Position numbers and translations under genes: made by a program. A stretch of 64,000 nt of DNA from Fretibacter rubidus (GTDB taxonomy: Bacteria > Pseudomonadota > Alphaproteobacteria > Caulobacterales > Maricaulaceae), in the NCBI RefSeq assembly GCF_041429785.1, contig NZ_CP163423.1, positions 1,488,001-1,552,000 of the forward strand, in the 5' to 3' direction. Under the pieces are notes generated by a model that saw only the letters and a program-made list of their open reading frames with translations, had not been told where the DNA came from and did not search any database. Each line of letters opens with the position of its first letter. Position 1 is the first letter of the stretch. Shown piece after piece: positions 1 to 8,972 of the stretch.

Positions 1-561
1 CCCTTCAATGGGGTGGGTGGAAATTTGTGTGCCTTTTTGCACGCGAATTTTCTCGACGACGCGGTCAACATCATCCGCGGGAACAATACTGTCATTCGTA
101 CCGTACGTTACAAGGCCAGACGCGGGGCAGGGCGCAAGGAACGCGAAATCATAAGTATTCGTCGGCAGTGACATAGAAATAAACCCCGCAACTTCCGGAC
201 GACGCATCAAAAGCTGCATGCCAATCCATGCGCCAAAGCTATAGCCAGACACCCAACTAAACGGTGCGTTTTGGTTAAAGCTCTGCATCCAATCGAGCGC
301 ATAGGCGGCATCTTGCAATTCGCCTTGGCCATTATCATAGACGCCCATAGAGCGACCAATACCGCGAAAGTTAAACCGCAGCACGGAAAATCCGCGACGC
401 TTATACTGCTCATACATCGCCACAGGTATGCGGTGATCCATGTGACCGCCCGCTTTGGGGTGCGGTGACAATATCAGCGCACAAGGCGCAGCCGGATCAT
501 CAGAGGGATGATAACGGCCTTCTAAACGCCCTTCTGGGCCCGCAAAAATTACTTCAGGCAT
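1..561 (-). CDS. alpha/beta hydrolase, 3' end cut by window
   Basis: Partial gene of 187 codons that starts at an ATG at 559-561 and runs off the left edge. The translation begins MPEVIFAGPEGRLEG and contains SPHPKAGGHMDH, FRGIGRSMG and the nucleophile elbow GYSFGAW. This is the pattern of small serine alpha/beta hydrolases (COG2945-like), with Ser of GYSFG as the likely nucleophile. The catalytic His would lie beyond the edge. It is divergent from the SUF operon regulator and shares the intergenic region that holds the IscR-type palindrome, so it may be co-regulated (inference). The substrate is unknown. Confidence 0.85.
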   Translation of the reverse strand, partial: MPEVIFAGPEGRLEGRYHPSDDPAAPCALILSPHPKAGGHMDHRIPVAMYEQYKRRGFSVLRFNFRGIGRSMGVYDNGQGELQDAAYALDWMQSFNQNAPFSWVSGYSFGAWIGMQLLMRRPEVAGFISMSLPTNTYDFAFLAPCPASGLVTYGTNDSIVPADDVDRVVEKIRVQKGTQISTHPIEG

Positions 562-622
562 AATGCACCTTTATTTCATAATGCCGCTGCCGAAATAGTT
601 TGGAAAAAGGCGCGGTCAAATC

Positions 623-639
623 TTGACTATTTTAGTCGG
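623..639. promoter_or_regulatory. IscR type 1-like operator overlapping the suf promoter
   Basis: The 17-mer TTGACTATTTTAGTCGG is a near-perfect dyad that fits the core YYGACTRWWWYAGTCRR of the type 1 IscR site known from E. coli. A -35-like TTGACT (623-628) and a -10-like TATATC (646-651) sit 17 bases apart across it, so bound IscR would block RNA polymerase. It lies 96 bp upstream of the iscR-like gene, as expected for autoregulation. The match was made by eye against the remembered consensus. Confidence 0.72.
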
Positions 640-734
640 GATTAATATATCCCCACTGTATTAATGGTTTGGCGGCGTCTTATCAAGGACTCTGGCCAAA
701 AGCGAGTAAAACCTACACTTTAGGACGAATTGAC

Positions 735-1208
735 GTGAAATTAACGGCAAAAGGACGATATGCGGTGATGGCCGTGGCTGATATGGCCGCGCAGACTGAC
801 TCTGTGCAGCCCTTTGACGTTCATACTGCGCCAATCATTCCCCTACGCGATATATCGACTCGCCAAGGCATATCCATTCAATTCCTAGAGCAACTCTTCG
901 GAAAACTCCGTAAAGCAGGATTAGTTGAGAGTGTTCGCGGGGTTAAAGGGGGGTACAAGTTATCCCACGATCCGAGGCACATGCGCTTGTCCGCTATTAT
1001 CAGCGCAGTGAACGAGGATATAAAAGCGCATGGCTGCACACCAGAAACCAAGAAAGCTTGCAACGGCCTGACGTCGCGTTGCTTGACACATAATCTATGG
1101 GGTGCGTTAGAGGCGCATATTGGAAACTTCCTAGAACACGTCAGCGTGCAAGATGTTGTGGATGACACGGTACATCTCCCGGAGTTAGCGCTAGAGGCCG
1201 CGCAATGA
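735..1208 (+). CDS. iscR: Rrf2/IscR-family [Fe-S] regulator of the SUF operon
   Basis: A 157-aa Rrf2-family winged-helix regulator. I choose GTG at 735 because the protein then starts (M)KLTAKGRYAVMAVADMA, the usual IscR beginning. An AGGA at 722-725 gives a correctly spaced ribosome binding site, and the longer upstream reading has no family support. The HTH region covers about residues 1-75 (QGISIQFLEQLFGKLRKAGL, then VRGVKGGY). Three cysteines in GCTPETKKACNGLTSRC match the IscR cluster-ligand arrangement, so the protein probably carries a [2Fe-2S] cluster and senses cluster status. The stop overlaps the next start by 4 bases (ATGA), which implies coupled translation. A type 1 IscR-like palindrome lies upstream. 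Confidence 0.9.
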   Translation: MKLTAKGRYAVMAVADMAAQTDSVQPFDVHTAPIIPLRDISTRQGISIQFLEQLFGKLRKAGLVESVRGVKGGYKLSHDPRHMRLSAIISAVNEDIKAHGCTPETKKACNGLTSRCLTHNLWGALEAHIGNFLEHVSVQDVVDDTVHLPELALEAAQ

Positions 1209-2332
1209 CCTCTGTTTATCTTGATCATAACGCAACCAGCCCTATTCGGCCCGAGGTTATCCAAGCGGTGACACATGCGATGACTGTTGGTGGCAATGCC
1301 TCTGCACCGCATAGCCACGGTCGTGCCGTCGGCAAGCTCGTATCCGATGCGCGGGAATCTGTGGCCCTTGCTATGGGTGTTTGCGCGCAAGACTTAATCT
1401 TTACAGGGAGCGGCACAGAAGCGGATAATATGGCCATTCACGCCGCCCATCGCGGCGGGTGTAAACGCTTGCTTATTTCGGCGATGGATCACCCCGCAAC
1501 CTATGACGTGGCGGCGCATTACGGAATTGTGCACGAGATTATCCCGACAAATACAGACGGTGTTGTGGATATGGGTTGGTTGGACAACCGCTTGCAGGCT
1601 TGGGACAATCAGACTGACGGGCGACCCTTTGTCTCCCTGGTTGCTGCAAATAGCGAAACAGGTGTCATTCAGCCATTCGAAGATGCAACGGATTTGGTTC
1701 ATGGCGCGGGTGGGCTTATCCTGATTGATGCTGTGCAGGCGCTAGGTAAACTGCCCATGACTTATATGGCAGATTATATTGCTGTGTCCGCGCATAAAAT
1801 TGGCGGGCCACAAGGTGTTGGCGCGCTTTATGTATCGCCAGATGCCCCGATGAGCCCCTCTATGATTGGCGGGGGCCAAGAGCGCCGTCGCCGCGCAGGC
1901 ACGTTAAATGTTGCAGGCATCGCTGGATTTGGCGCAGCCGCTAGGGTCGCAACGGATTTGGGCCATACACAGGACTTACGCGATTACGTTGAAGCACATT
2001 TGAAGGCGATGGAGCCTGACATTACGATCTTTGGTGAGAAGGCAGACCGATTACCAAATACCAGTTTTTTTGCTGTGCCTGATGCCAATTCTACAACATT
2101 GATGATGGCGCTTGATTTATCGGGCGTATCAGTCAGCACAGGCATGGCGTGTTCATCTGGCAAAGTTGGACCAAACAGAACGCTGCGGCATATGGGACAA
2201 GACGCAAACTGTCCTAATGGCCCAATCCGTATAAGTTTTGGGTACAATAATACGCAGGACGATGCCGACGCATTTTTATCCGCATGGGCGAAGATTCGCC
2301 GCAAAGATTTACCATTACAGGGAGCCGCATAA
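1205..2332 (+). CDS. cysteine desulfurase, IscS/NifS type
   Basis: A 375-aa PLP-dependent class V aminotransferase-fold enzyme that removes sulfur from L-cysteine for Fe-S assembly. Visible motifs are [15 protein letters not shown] at the N-terminus, the cofactor-binding SGTEADN, the PLP lysine in [26 protein letters not shown], and the persulfide cysteine loop [13 protein letters not shown] near residue 325. This is the IscS/NifS type (group I), distinct from the SufS-type enzyme later in the same operon, so the operon encodes two desulfurases. It starts at 1205 with a 4-base overlap with iscR. It ends at 2332, overlapping the sufB start by one base. Confidence 0.9.
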   Translation: MTSVYLDHNATSPIRPEVIQAVTHAMTVGGNASAPHSHGRAVGKLVSDARESVALAMGVCAQDLIFTGSGTEADNMAIHAAHRGGCKRLLISAMDHPATYDVAAHYGIVHEIIPTNTDGVVDMGWLDNRLQAWDNQTDGRPFVSLVAANSETGVIQPFEDATDLVHGAGGLILIDAVQALGKLPMTYMADYIAVSAHKIGGPQGVGALYVSPDAPMSPSMIGGGQERRRRAGTLNVAGIAGFGAAARVATDLGHTQDLRDYVEAHLKAMEPDITIFGEKADRLPNTSFFAVPDANSTTLMMALDLSGVSVSTGMACSSGKVGPNRTLRHMGQDANCPNGPIRISFGYNNTQDDADAFLSAWAKIRRKDLPLQGAA

Positions 2333-3837
2333 TGGCCACTGACACACAGACAAAAGTTGCAAAAGACAGTATCGAGCAGAGTACCGTTGACGGCGTTCGC
2401 TCTCTTGAGGCTGATAAGTATAAATACGGCTTTGATAGTGATATTGAGCAAGAGTTCGCGCCCAAGGGTCTGAATGAGGATATCGTTCGTTTCATTTCCG
2501 CCAAGAAGGATGAGCCCGAATGGCTGCTCGAATGGCGGTTAGAGGCGTACCGCCGTTGGCTAGAGCTTGATGAGCCAGATTGGGCCATGGTCGATTATCC
2601 GAAAATCGATTTTCAGGATATGTATTACTACGCTTCGCCGGTGAAGAAAAAAGAGCTGAATTCCCTTGATGAGGTCGATCCTGAAATTCTGGAAATCTAC
2701 AACAAACTTGGCATTTCTCTCAAAGAACAGGAAGTTTTGGCAGGCGTAAAGGGCGCGCCAAAAGTTGCCGTGGATGCGGTTTTTGATAGTGTGTCTGTGG
2801 TGACGACGTTCAAGGCGGAGCTAGCCAAAGACGGCGTTATCTTTTGCTCTTTTTCCGAGGCTGTAAAAGAACATCCTGAACTTGTGCGTAAATACATGGG
2901 CTCTGTTGTGCCCGTCACGGATAACTATTACGCGACGCTCAACAATGCTGTGTTCTCAGACGGGTCATTTGTTTATATCCCGCCTGGGGTGCGCTGCCCG
3001 ATGGAGCTTTCAACTTATTTCCGCATGAACGCTCAGGGCACGGGGCAGTTTGAGCGTACATTGATTATTGCCGATAAAGGGTCCTACGTCAGTTACCTCG
3101 AAGGTTGTACAGCGCCTATGCGGGACGAAAACCAGCTCCACGCCGCTATTGTAGAAATCATTGTCCATGACGACGCCGAGGTCAAATACTCAACCGTACA
3201 GAACTGGTGGCCAGGCGACAAAGACGGCAATGGCGGGGTCTATAACTTTGTAACAAAACGCGCAGATTGCAGGGGTGAAAACTCCAAAGTCTCTTGGACA
3301 CAGGTCGAGACAGGCTCTGCCGTTACGTGGAAATACCCGAGCTGCATTTTGCGCGGTGATAATAGCCAAGGCGAGTTTTACTCCATCGCTATCACCAATG
3401 GCTATCAGCAAGCCGATACGGGCACAAAGATGATCCATTTGGGCAAAAACACCAAATCACGCGTGATTTCCAAAGGTATTAGCGCGGGCAAGTCCAACTC
3501 GACGTATCGCGGTCTTGTGACGGCGCATAAAAAGGCGACTGGTGCGCGTAACTTCACGCAATGTGATAGCTTGCTGATTGGCGATCAATGCGGGGCGCAT
3601 ACGGTGCCTTACATAGAAAGCAATACGCCAAGCGCGCAATTTGAGCATGAGGCCACGACGTCAAAGCTGTCTGATGATCAGCTGTTTTATTGTCGTCAAC
3701 GGGGCCTGTCAGAAGAAGACGCAGTTGCGCTCCTCGTGAACGGGTTTTGCCGGGATGTGTTACAGGAATTGCCGATGGAATTTGCCGTTGAAGCCCAAAA
3801 GTTGGTGGCAATTTCGCTTGAAGGGTCTGTTGGTTAA
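2332..3837 (+). CDS. sufB: Fe-S scaffold subunit SufB
   Basis: A 501-aa SufB, core scaffold of the SufBC2D complex on which clusters are built in the cytoplasm. The start at 2332 is preferred because CAGGGAG (2318-2324) is a good RBS and the translation then begins [12 protein letters not shown]. Family landmarks are the conserved [52 protein letters not shown], and the C-terminal [19 protein letters not shown] with the cysteine region used in cluster assembly. Length is normal for the family (about 495 aa). It is translationally joined to both neighbours. Confidence 0.96.
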   Translation: MATDTQTKVAKDSIEQSTVDGVRSLEADKYKYGFDSDIEQEFAPKGLNEDIVRFISAKKDEPEWLLEWRLEAYRRWLELDEPDWAMVDYPKIDFQDMYYYASPVKKKELNSLDEVDPEILEIYNKLGISLKEQEVLAGVKGAPKVAVDAVFDSVSVVTTFKAELAKDGVIFCSFSEAVKEHPELVRKYMGSVVPVTDNYYATLNNAVFSDGSFVYIPPGVRCPMELSTYFRMNAQGTGQFERTLIIADKGSYVSYLEGCTAPMRDENQLHAAIVEIIVHDDAEVKYSTVQNWWPGDKDGNGGVYNFVTKRADCRGENSKVSWTQVETGSAVTWKYPSCILRGDNSQGEFYSIAITNGYQQADTGTKMIHLGKNTKSRVISKGISAGKSNSTYRGLVTAHKKATGARNFTQCDSLLIGDQCGAHTVPYIESNTPSAQFEHEATTSKLSDDQLFYCRQRGLSEEDAVALLVNGFCRDVLQELPMEFAVEAQKLVAISLEGSVG

Positions 3838-4391
3838 TGGCGTTTTCAACGCCAAAATTAATCGGCTTTGGGCTTGGGGCTATGGCGATTGCTATGGCGC
3901 TGATTACCTATAGCCGGGTGAGCGACAAGGCTATCACCCCCGTTGAGCAGCCAAGTTCGGATGAAAGTCAAATGCCTATGTCCGAGGACTCTGTGCAGGG
4001 CGAAGAGATTATGCGAATCGCGGATATTGATTTTCTAAGCTATTCAAAAGACTTAGCGCGGTGGGTTGAACTGGATACGATGGAACCCCTAGAGAGTGCC
4101 GTTGCGAAGATTGAGACTTACTTTTCACCCCAGGGCGGCGACATCAATGACTATGATGTTCGCCAAACGGGCACGCAGACGGAAAGCATATTCTCTAGCT
4201 TTGACGCGGAAGGCGGCAAAGTCGTCCTCGTGGAACGCATTAATATGCGTGACGACAGCGTGAAGGCGCAGCAGTTTTATGCGGTGTTTAAAAAAACCGA
4301 CACAACCGAAGTTCTGATTGACTACGGCATGAAAATTAAATGCGCGCGCGGTGACAACACGACAGACTGGCAGACCGACAATTGCCCTTAA
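3837..4391 (+). CDS. membrane-anchored protein of unknown function inside suf operon
   Basis: 184 aa. The ATG overlaps the sufB stop (TAATG), so it belongs to the transcript. One N-terminal hydrophobic segment (LIGFGLGAMAIAMALITY, about residues 8-25) looks like a signal anchor. A Pro/Ser/Glu/Met-rich linker follows, then a roughly 120-aa soluble domain of mixed charge predicted to face the periplasm. Two cysteines near the C-terminus (KIKCARGDN and DNCP) could form a disulfide. I do not recognise the domain. Its place between sufB and sufC is unusual. Its role in Fe-S assembly is unproven and it may simply share the transcript. Confidence 0.75.
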   Translation: MAFSTPKLIGFGLGAMAIAMALITYSRVSDKAITPVEQPSSDESQMPMSEDSVQGEEIMRIADIDFLSYSKDLARWVELDTMEPLESAVAKIETYFSPQGGDINDYDVRQTGTQTESIFSSFDAEGGKVVLVERINMRDDSVKAQQFYAVFKKTDTTEVLIDYGMKIKCARGDNTTDWQTDNCP

Positions 4392-4426
4392 CCCAATTAC
4401 CCTTATTTGACATCACGGAGGCCAAA

Positions 4427-4819
4427 ATGGCGAAATCAAAAACAACACGCAAATTCATTCAACTGTCCGAGGGCGAATTAAATTATTCCATGTCCCGTGC
4501 CGTCGTGCACGGGGAATGGTGCTTTGTGTCGGGCACAATGGGCTATGACTATAAGAAGCAAGAGCTTCCAGAATCAGCCGCGCAGCAAGCCATGAATACC
4601 TTCACCAATATCCGCCAAGCGCTCGACGCTGCCGGATTTGAGTTGGGCCATACCGTGCGCGTTCAATACACAGTATCAGACCGTAAATACGTCAAAGAGG
4701 TTCTACCTATTATTAAGCAACATTTTGGCAAGATACTTCCCGCCGCCACAATGGTTATCGCCGAAATGGTGGATCCAGAGGGTAAGGTTGAAATCGAAGT
4801 GACGTGCTTTAAGGGCTAG
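4427..4819 (+). CDS. RidA/YjgF-family protein
   Basis: A 130-aa Rid (YjgF/YER057c/UK114) family protein. ATG at 4427 is chosen because GGAGG (4417-4421) sits 5 bases upstream; the longer frame from 4382 would begin inside the previous gene. Motifs are SRAVVHGEWCFVSGTMGYD, QAMNTFTNIRQALDAAGF, VRVQYTVSDR, and PAATMVIAEMVDPEGKVEIEVT in place of the classical R-x-C-V-E-V region. RidA proper hydrolyses reactive 2-aminoacrylate imines made by PLP enzymes on serine or cysteine. The usual active-site Arg before the final strand is not seen (TMVIAEM rather than TRSCVEV), so this subgroup may have a different activity. It sits in an operon with two PLP-dependent cysteine desulfurases. Confidence 0.85.
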   Translation: MAKSKTTRKFIQLSEGELNYSMSRAVVHGEWCFVSGTMGYDYKKQELPESAAQQAMNTFTNIRQALDAAGFELGHTVRVQYTVSDRKYVKEVLPIIKQHFGKILPAATMVIAEMVDPEGKVEIEVTCFKG

Positions 4820-4838
4820 CACAAACAGAAACGAATAG

Positions 4839-4911
4839 GTCACCCTCGGACTTGACCCGTGGGTCCACCGCTCGCCTTGAGATATATCCTCGGGTCAAGC
4901 CCGAGGATGAC
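4839..4911. repeat. palindromic intergenic repeat element
   Basis: Two 24-base arms (4839-4862 and 4888-4911) are inverted repeats with three mismatches, separated by 25 bases. The core reads CTCGGACTTGACCCG on the left and CGGGTCAAGCCCGAG on the right. This resembles the dispersed short palindromes (GTCATCCTCGGGCTTGACCCGAGG type) scattered between genes in many alphaproteobacteria. The RNA would fold into a strong stem-loop within the suf transcript just before sufC, so it could affect mRNA processing or stability. There is no T-run after it, so it is not a classic terminator. Confidence 0.8.
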
Positions 4912-4928
4912 GAAGAGAAAGAAAAGTA

Positions 4929-5675
4929 ATGCTTAAAATAAATAATTTATCGGCCACGGTCGACGACGGAAATAAGACGATTATCGAAAACCTATCCCTT
5001 GCTGTGCCAGCGGGTGAAGTCCATGCGATTATGGGGCCAAATGGTGCTGGGAAATCGACGCTGTCTTATGTCCTGACAGGTCGTGAGGGCTATGACGTGT
5101 CTGGCGGTAGAGTCACGCTGAACGGTGAAGACTTGCTGGATATGGACCCCGAAGAGCGCGCGGCGAAAGGCCTGTTCCTGTCATTTCAATATCCGCTGGA
5201 AATTCCGGGTGTGCCCACCATGACATTCCTGCGCACAGCGCTTAACGCCCAACGCAAAGCGCGCGGCGAGGATGAAATCTCTGCGCCAGAGTTTCTCAAG
5301 AAATCCAAAGCCACCGCCAAAGCTCTGAAAATGGCGCCAGATATGCTTCGACGCCCGCTTAATGTTGGCTTTTCTGGTGGCGAGAAAAAGCGCATGGAAA
5401 TTTTCCAAATGATGATGCTAGAGCCTAGCTTTATTGTCATGGACGAAACCGACAGCGGCCTTGACGTTGACGCGCTGCGGATTGTGGCGGACGGCGTCAA
5501 TGCCCTGCGTAGGCCTGACCGCGGCATGTTAATCATTACCCACTATCAGCGTCTGCTTGATTACATTGTACCTGATGCTGTGCATGTCCTCGCGGGCGGT
5601 AAAATCGCGGCTTCTGGTGATGCTGACTTTGCAAAAAAGCTCGAAAAAGAAGGCTATGACGCCTATGTCGCTTAA
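4929..5675 (+). CDS. sufC: SUF ATPase SufC
   Basis: A 248-aa ABC-type ATPase that drives SufB-SufD scaffold movement. It is cytoplasmic and not a membrane transporter. Walker A is GPNGAGKST, the Q-loop is in LSFQYPLEIPGVP, the signature is FSGGEKKRMEIFQM, Walker B is FIVMDETDSGLDVDAL, and the H-switch is in IITHYQRLL. Length is typical. It is preceded by AGAGAAAGAAAAGTA as a weak purine-rich RBS, immediately after the palindromic repeat. It overlaps sufD by 11 bases. Confidence 0.97.
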   Translation: MLKINNLSATVDDGNKTIIENLSLAVPAGEVHAIMGPNGAGKSTLSYVLTGREGYDVSGGRVTLNGEDLLDMDPEERAAKGLFLSFQYPLEIPGVPTMTFLRTALNAQRKARGEDEISAPEFLKKSKATAKALKMAPDMLRRPLNVGFSGGEKKRMEIFQMMMLEPSFIVMDETDSGLDVDALRIVADGVNALRRPDRGMLIITHYQRLLDYIVPDAVHVLAGGKIAASGDADFAKKLEKEGYDAYVA

Positions 5676-6705
5676 TCTTAATTCACTCCCGAACCGTCGG
5701 GACGAGCAATGGAAATGGACAGATGTTCGCGGCCGCGTGACTGATGGTCAAGCTGGTCTGTCTGTGACCTGCCTGCCGCATTTTGACCTACCAGACGGCG
5801 TGACTGTGTCCGAAGTTGACGACGTTGACATCACGGCCGATACGCCCATGGCGGCACTCGCCCAGCAACTCGGCGGTAAGGTCTGGCATCTTAATGTTGA
5901 AGCGGGCGTGGCCGTTGATGCGCCGCTGGTTGTATCTAATTTATCACGCGGTCATTGCCGCATCGCAATCACAATTGGAAAGGGCGCGTCGCTATCCCTC
6001 ATTGAACATCATGCGGGCGACGCTGGCGGTTTTTCTAATCAATTGATTCACATAACCGTGGGTGAAGGCGCGCGCGTTGAGCGCACCGTTATCCATAATG
6101 ACCCCGAGGACCATGTTCGCGTGGCCACGGCACATATTACCGCTTGGGCAGAGGCTAAAATCAATCAATATGCGCTATCCTTTGGCGGCTCACTATCTCG
6201 GCTAGAGACCCGCATGGCAGCGATGGGGCGCCATGTTGAGGCGACGCTGAACGGGGCTTATCTCCTAGAGGGTAAACGCCATGTGGATATGACCAGCTAT
6301 ATTGATTTATCCGTGCCTGATTGCACCATACGTCAATCTGTCAAAGGTGTAACCACGGATAAATCACGAGGCGTCTTCCAAGGAAAGTTCCACGTCCGCC
6401 GCCCCGCACAGCACACTGATGCCGTTATGCGCCATGACGCCCTAATGTTATCTGACACGTCTGAAATTCGGTCCAAGCCAGAGCTAGAGATTTACGCCGA
6501 TGATGTGGCCTGTGAACACGGCAATACCATCGGGCAGCTTGATGAAAGCGCACTATTTTACATGCGTCAACGCGGCATCCCGCTGGGTCAGGCGCGCGCA
6601 TTATTGACCGAGGCTTTCGTCGCCGACGTGTTTGACGATATGTCCGATGAAGATGTGCAAGAGAGCCTTCTAACTCAAATCCGTGATTGGTTAGGGACGC
6701 ACTGA
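5665..6705 (+). CDS. sufD: Fe-S scaffold subunit SufD
   Basis: A 346-aa SufD, paralogue of SufB and partner in SufBC2D. ATG at 5665 (MSLNLNSLPNRRDEQWKW) is chosen over upstream in-frame codons because those fall inside sufC and AGAAGG at 5648-5653 suits it. The conserved C-terminal half is clear: HVRRPAQHTDAVMRHDALML, SKPELEIYADDVACEHG, and TIGQLDESALFYMRQRGI. The N-terminal part is variable, as is usual. It overlaps sufC by 11 bases and sufS by one base (TGATG). Confidence 0.95.
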   Translation: MSLNLNSLPNRRDEQWKWTDVRGRVTDGQAGLSVTCLPHFDLPDGVTVSEVDDVDITADTPMAALAQQLGGKVWHLNVEAGVAVDAPLVVSNLSRGHCRIAITIGKGASLSLIEHHAGDAGGFSNQLIHITVGEGARVERTVIHNDPEDHVRVATAHITAWAEAKINQYALSFGGSLSRLETRMAAMGRHVEATLNGAYLLEGKRHVDMTSYIDLSVPDCTIRQSVKGVTTDKSRGVFQGKFHVRRPAQHTDAVMRHDALMLSDTSEIRSKPELEIYADDVACEHGNTIGQLDESALFYMRQRGIPLGQARALLTEAFVADVFDDMSDEDVQESLLTQIRDWLGTH

Positions 6706-7922
6706 TGACATTCAACATCGACGACATACGCGCGCAGTTCCCGATCCTCTCTCGTGAGATTAATGGCCATCAATTGGCCTATTTGGATAATGCCGCAAGC
6801 GCGCAGAAACCATCTGCCGTCATTGACGCGATGAGCCATCAGATGAGCCATACCTATGCCAATGTGCACCGCGGGCTTCATACGATGGCCAATGAAACAA
6901 CGGAAGCTTTTGAAGGCGCGCGGGCGAAACTAGCAAATTTCCTCGGCGCGCCCTCGCCAAACACTATCGTCTTTACCAAAGGCGCGACAGAGGCGCTGAA
7001 TTTGGTCGCTTACGGATTAGCTCACACCATCAAAGACGGTGACGAGATTATAATTTCGCAAATGGAGCATCATTCCAACATCGTGCCGTGGCATTTCCTG
7101 CGTGAACGTTACGGCGCGGTTATTCGTTTTATCCCGGTAACAGATCAAGGTGAATTGGATTTAGACGCGTTTAAGGCGATGTTATCAACCAAGACCAAAG
7201 TTGTCTCTATTGTGCATATGTCCAATGTTTTAGGGACTGTAAATCCCGTCAAAGACATGACTAAATGGGCCAAAGCGGTTGGCGCGACGATGATTGTCGA
7301 CGGCACACAGGCCGCTGTGCATATGAAAGTCGACGTGGCCGACATTGGCTGTGATTTCTACGCCATGACTGGGCATAAGCTTTACGGCCCCACGGGCATT
7401 GGCGCGCTCTACGGCACGGCGGACGCGCTGGAGCGGCTGCAGCCCTTCCAAGGGGGCGGCGAAATGATTGAGGACGTGTTTGAAGACACCGTGACATATA
7501 ACGACCCACCGCACCGGTTCGAGGCGGGCACCCCGCCTATTTTAGAAGCGATTGGTCTCGGCGCTGCAATTGACTGGTACAGCCAATTTGATATGGACGC
7601 CGTACATCAACACGAAATGGCGGTCTATCATCACGCCGTTGATGGCCTGCGTGATGTGAACAGCTTTCATATCATCGGCGAAACCCGCAAGAAGGGGCCT
7701 GTGCTGGCGTTTAATCTTAAAGGTGCGCATGCCCATGACGTGGCCCAAATCCTTGATAAATACGGTGTCGCCGTACGCGCGGGGCAGCACTGCACGCAGC
7801 CGTTAATGACGCGTATGGGGATACATTCGACCGCGCGCGCCAGCTTTGGTATTTATAACACTTTGGACGAGGCTGACCGCCTTGTCGCTGCCGTTAAAAA
7901 AGCAGCCCTCTTTTTATCCTGA
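6705..7922 (+). CDS. sufS: cysteine desulfurase SufS
   Basis: A 405-aa group II cysteine desulfurase/selenocysteine lyase that supplies persulfide sulfur to the SUF scaffold. The start at 6705 overlaps the sufD stop and gives MTFNIDDIRAQFPILSREI, the normal SufS beginning. Motifs are AYLDNAASAQKP, FTKGATEALNLVAYG, MEHHSNIVPW, the PLP lysine in MTGHKLYGPTGIGALYG, and the catalytic cysteine in VRAGQHCTQPLMTRMG. No SufE gene is seen in the window. The operon also has an IscS-type enzyme upstream. Confidence 0.96.
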   Translation: MTFNIDDIRAQFPILSREINGHQLAYLDNAASAQKPSAVIDAMSHQMSHTYANVHRGLHTMANETTEAFEGARAKLANFLGAPSPNTIVFTKGATEALNLVAYGLAHTIKDGDEIIISQMEHHSNIVPWHFLRERYGAVIRFIPVTDQGELDLDAFKAMLSTKTKVVSIVHMSNVLGTVNPVKDMTKWAKAVGATMIVDGTQAAVHMKVDVADIGCDFYAMTGHKLYGPTGIGALYGTADALERLQPFQGGGEMIEDVFEDTVTYNDPPHRFEAGTPPILEAIGLGAAIDWYSQFDMDAVHQHEMAVYHHAVDGLRDVNSFHIIGETRKKGPVLAFNLKGAHAHDVAQILDKYGVAVRAGQHCTQPLMTRMGIHSTARASFGIYNTLDEADRLVAAVKKAALFLS

Positions 7923-7947
7923 CCGAAAACCCTATATTGGTAATGCT

Positions 7948-8430
7948 ATGACCGACACAATGACAGACAGAGCCCGCAAAGCCGAAGAAATGGCTAACGC
8001 CCAAATTCCTGGCCTAGCCGCGCATGAGGCAAAGGTAGAGGCTATGCCAGATACAACGCCAGAGCCCGTCCGTGATGTCATTGACGTGTCTGGCGCGCCC
8101 ATAGAGCCGCCTTCTGATGATGAAATCGCACAGATCACAGAGGACGTTATTGGGCAGCTAAAATCCGTTTATGATCCCGAAATACCAGTGGACATCTATG
8201 AGCTTGGTTTAATCTATAAAGTCGAGCTAGAAGATGATCGCACGCTGAAAATTGACATGACACTCACTGCGCCAGGCTGCCCCGTGGCGGGTGAAATGCC
8301 CGTCTGGGTGCAAGAGGCCTGTGCCGTGGTCGCTGGTGTGCGCAAAGTTGAAGTCGCCATGACATTTGACCCACCCTGGACCATGGACCGCATGAGCGAA
8401 GAAGCAAGGCTTGAGCTGAATATGCTCTAG
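7948..8430 (+). CDS. sufT: SUF-associated MIP18/DUF59 protein SufT
   Basis: 160 aa. ATG at 7948 (MTDTMTDRARK) is the first sensible start after sufS; an internal ATG at 7960 is possible. After a variable 60-residue lead, a DUF59 domain follows with SVYDPEIPVDIYELGLIYKV, MTLTAPGCPVAGEMP and the end VAMTFDPPWTMDRMSEEARL. SufT proteins of this type help mature Fe-S proteins under high cluster demand. The single conserved Cys of TAPGCP is present. It sits 25 bases after sufS and 14 before sufA in the same transcript. Confidence 0.93.
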   Translation: MTDTMTDRARKAEEMANAQIPGLAAHEAKVEAMPDTTPEPVRDVIDVSGAPIEPPSDDEIAQITEDVIGQLKSVYDPEIPVDIYELGLIYKVELEDDRTLKIDMTLTAPGCPVAGEMPVWVQEACAVVAGVRKVEVAMTFDPPWTMDRMSEEARLELNML

Positions 8431-8444
8431 TAAAGGAGCCAGAT

Positions 8445-8828
8445 ATGACAGAGACTACGACAACACCGACCCGTACACGCCGCCCGCGACCCAAACTCGT
8501 TACATTAACGGACGCCGCAGCCGCGCGCGTACGCGAAATCTTGGACGAACGCGGGGAGGGATACTTGCGTGTTGGGGTCAAAAATGGCGGTTGCGCGGGT
8601 ATGGAATACATCATGGACTATGTGTCCGAAATTGCACCCTTTGACGAAGTGGTCGATGACAAAGACGTGCAGATTGTGGTCGATTCAAAAGCCGTGCTTT
8701 TCATCTTAGGCTCTGTCGTGGACTACGAAGTTGATATTTTATCCTCGCGCTTCACATTTAAAAACCCGAATCAAACTGACGCTTGCGGATGCGGCGAAAG
8801 CGTGACGATATTACCGTTTGAGGATTAG
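8445..8828 (+). CDS. sufA: A-type Fe-S carrier SufA/IscA
   Basis: 127 aa, preceded by a strong RBS AAAGGAG at 8431-8437. This is a HesB/IscA fold A-type carrier that receives clusters from the scaffold and passes them to apo-proteins. The three ligand cysteines are present: GGCAGMEY and the C-terminal ACGCGESV. The first 20 residues are Thr/Arg/Pro-rich and longer than in the E. coli protein. It is the last recognisable gene of the SUF operon, and no clear terminator hairpin follows. Confidence 0.95.
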   Translation: MTETTTTPTRTRRPRPKLVTLTDAAAARVREILDERGEGYLRVGVKNGGCAGMEYIMDYVSEIAPFDEVVDDKDVQIVVDSKAVLFILGSVVDYEVDILSSRFTFKNPNQTDACGCGESVTILPFED

Positions 8829-8972
8829 AAGGACGCTCAATCAAAGCTGACCTTTACAGCGTTAAGTTTAGTCCCTAAGACTTGAGTATGAGCATCGCAT
8901 TACGTAACAATGGTTTTGAGCATTTATTTGGTGCACTTCTGAGCATAATTTTTGGTTTTAGCACCCTTAATA

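Noticed and set aside
878-1390. 170-codon minus-strand ORF over iscR and the desulfurase
   Set aside because: Antisense shadow of two well-supported genes with no domain of its own.
4382-4426. Longer RidA start at 4382
   Set aside because: It starts inside the preceding gene and lacks an RBS, whereas ATG 4427 has GGAGG 5 bases upstream.
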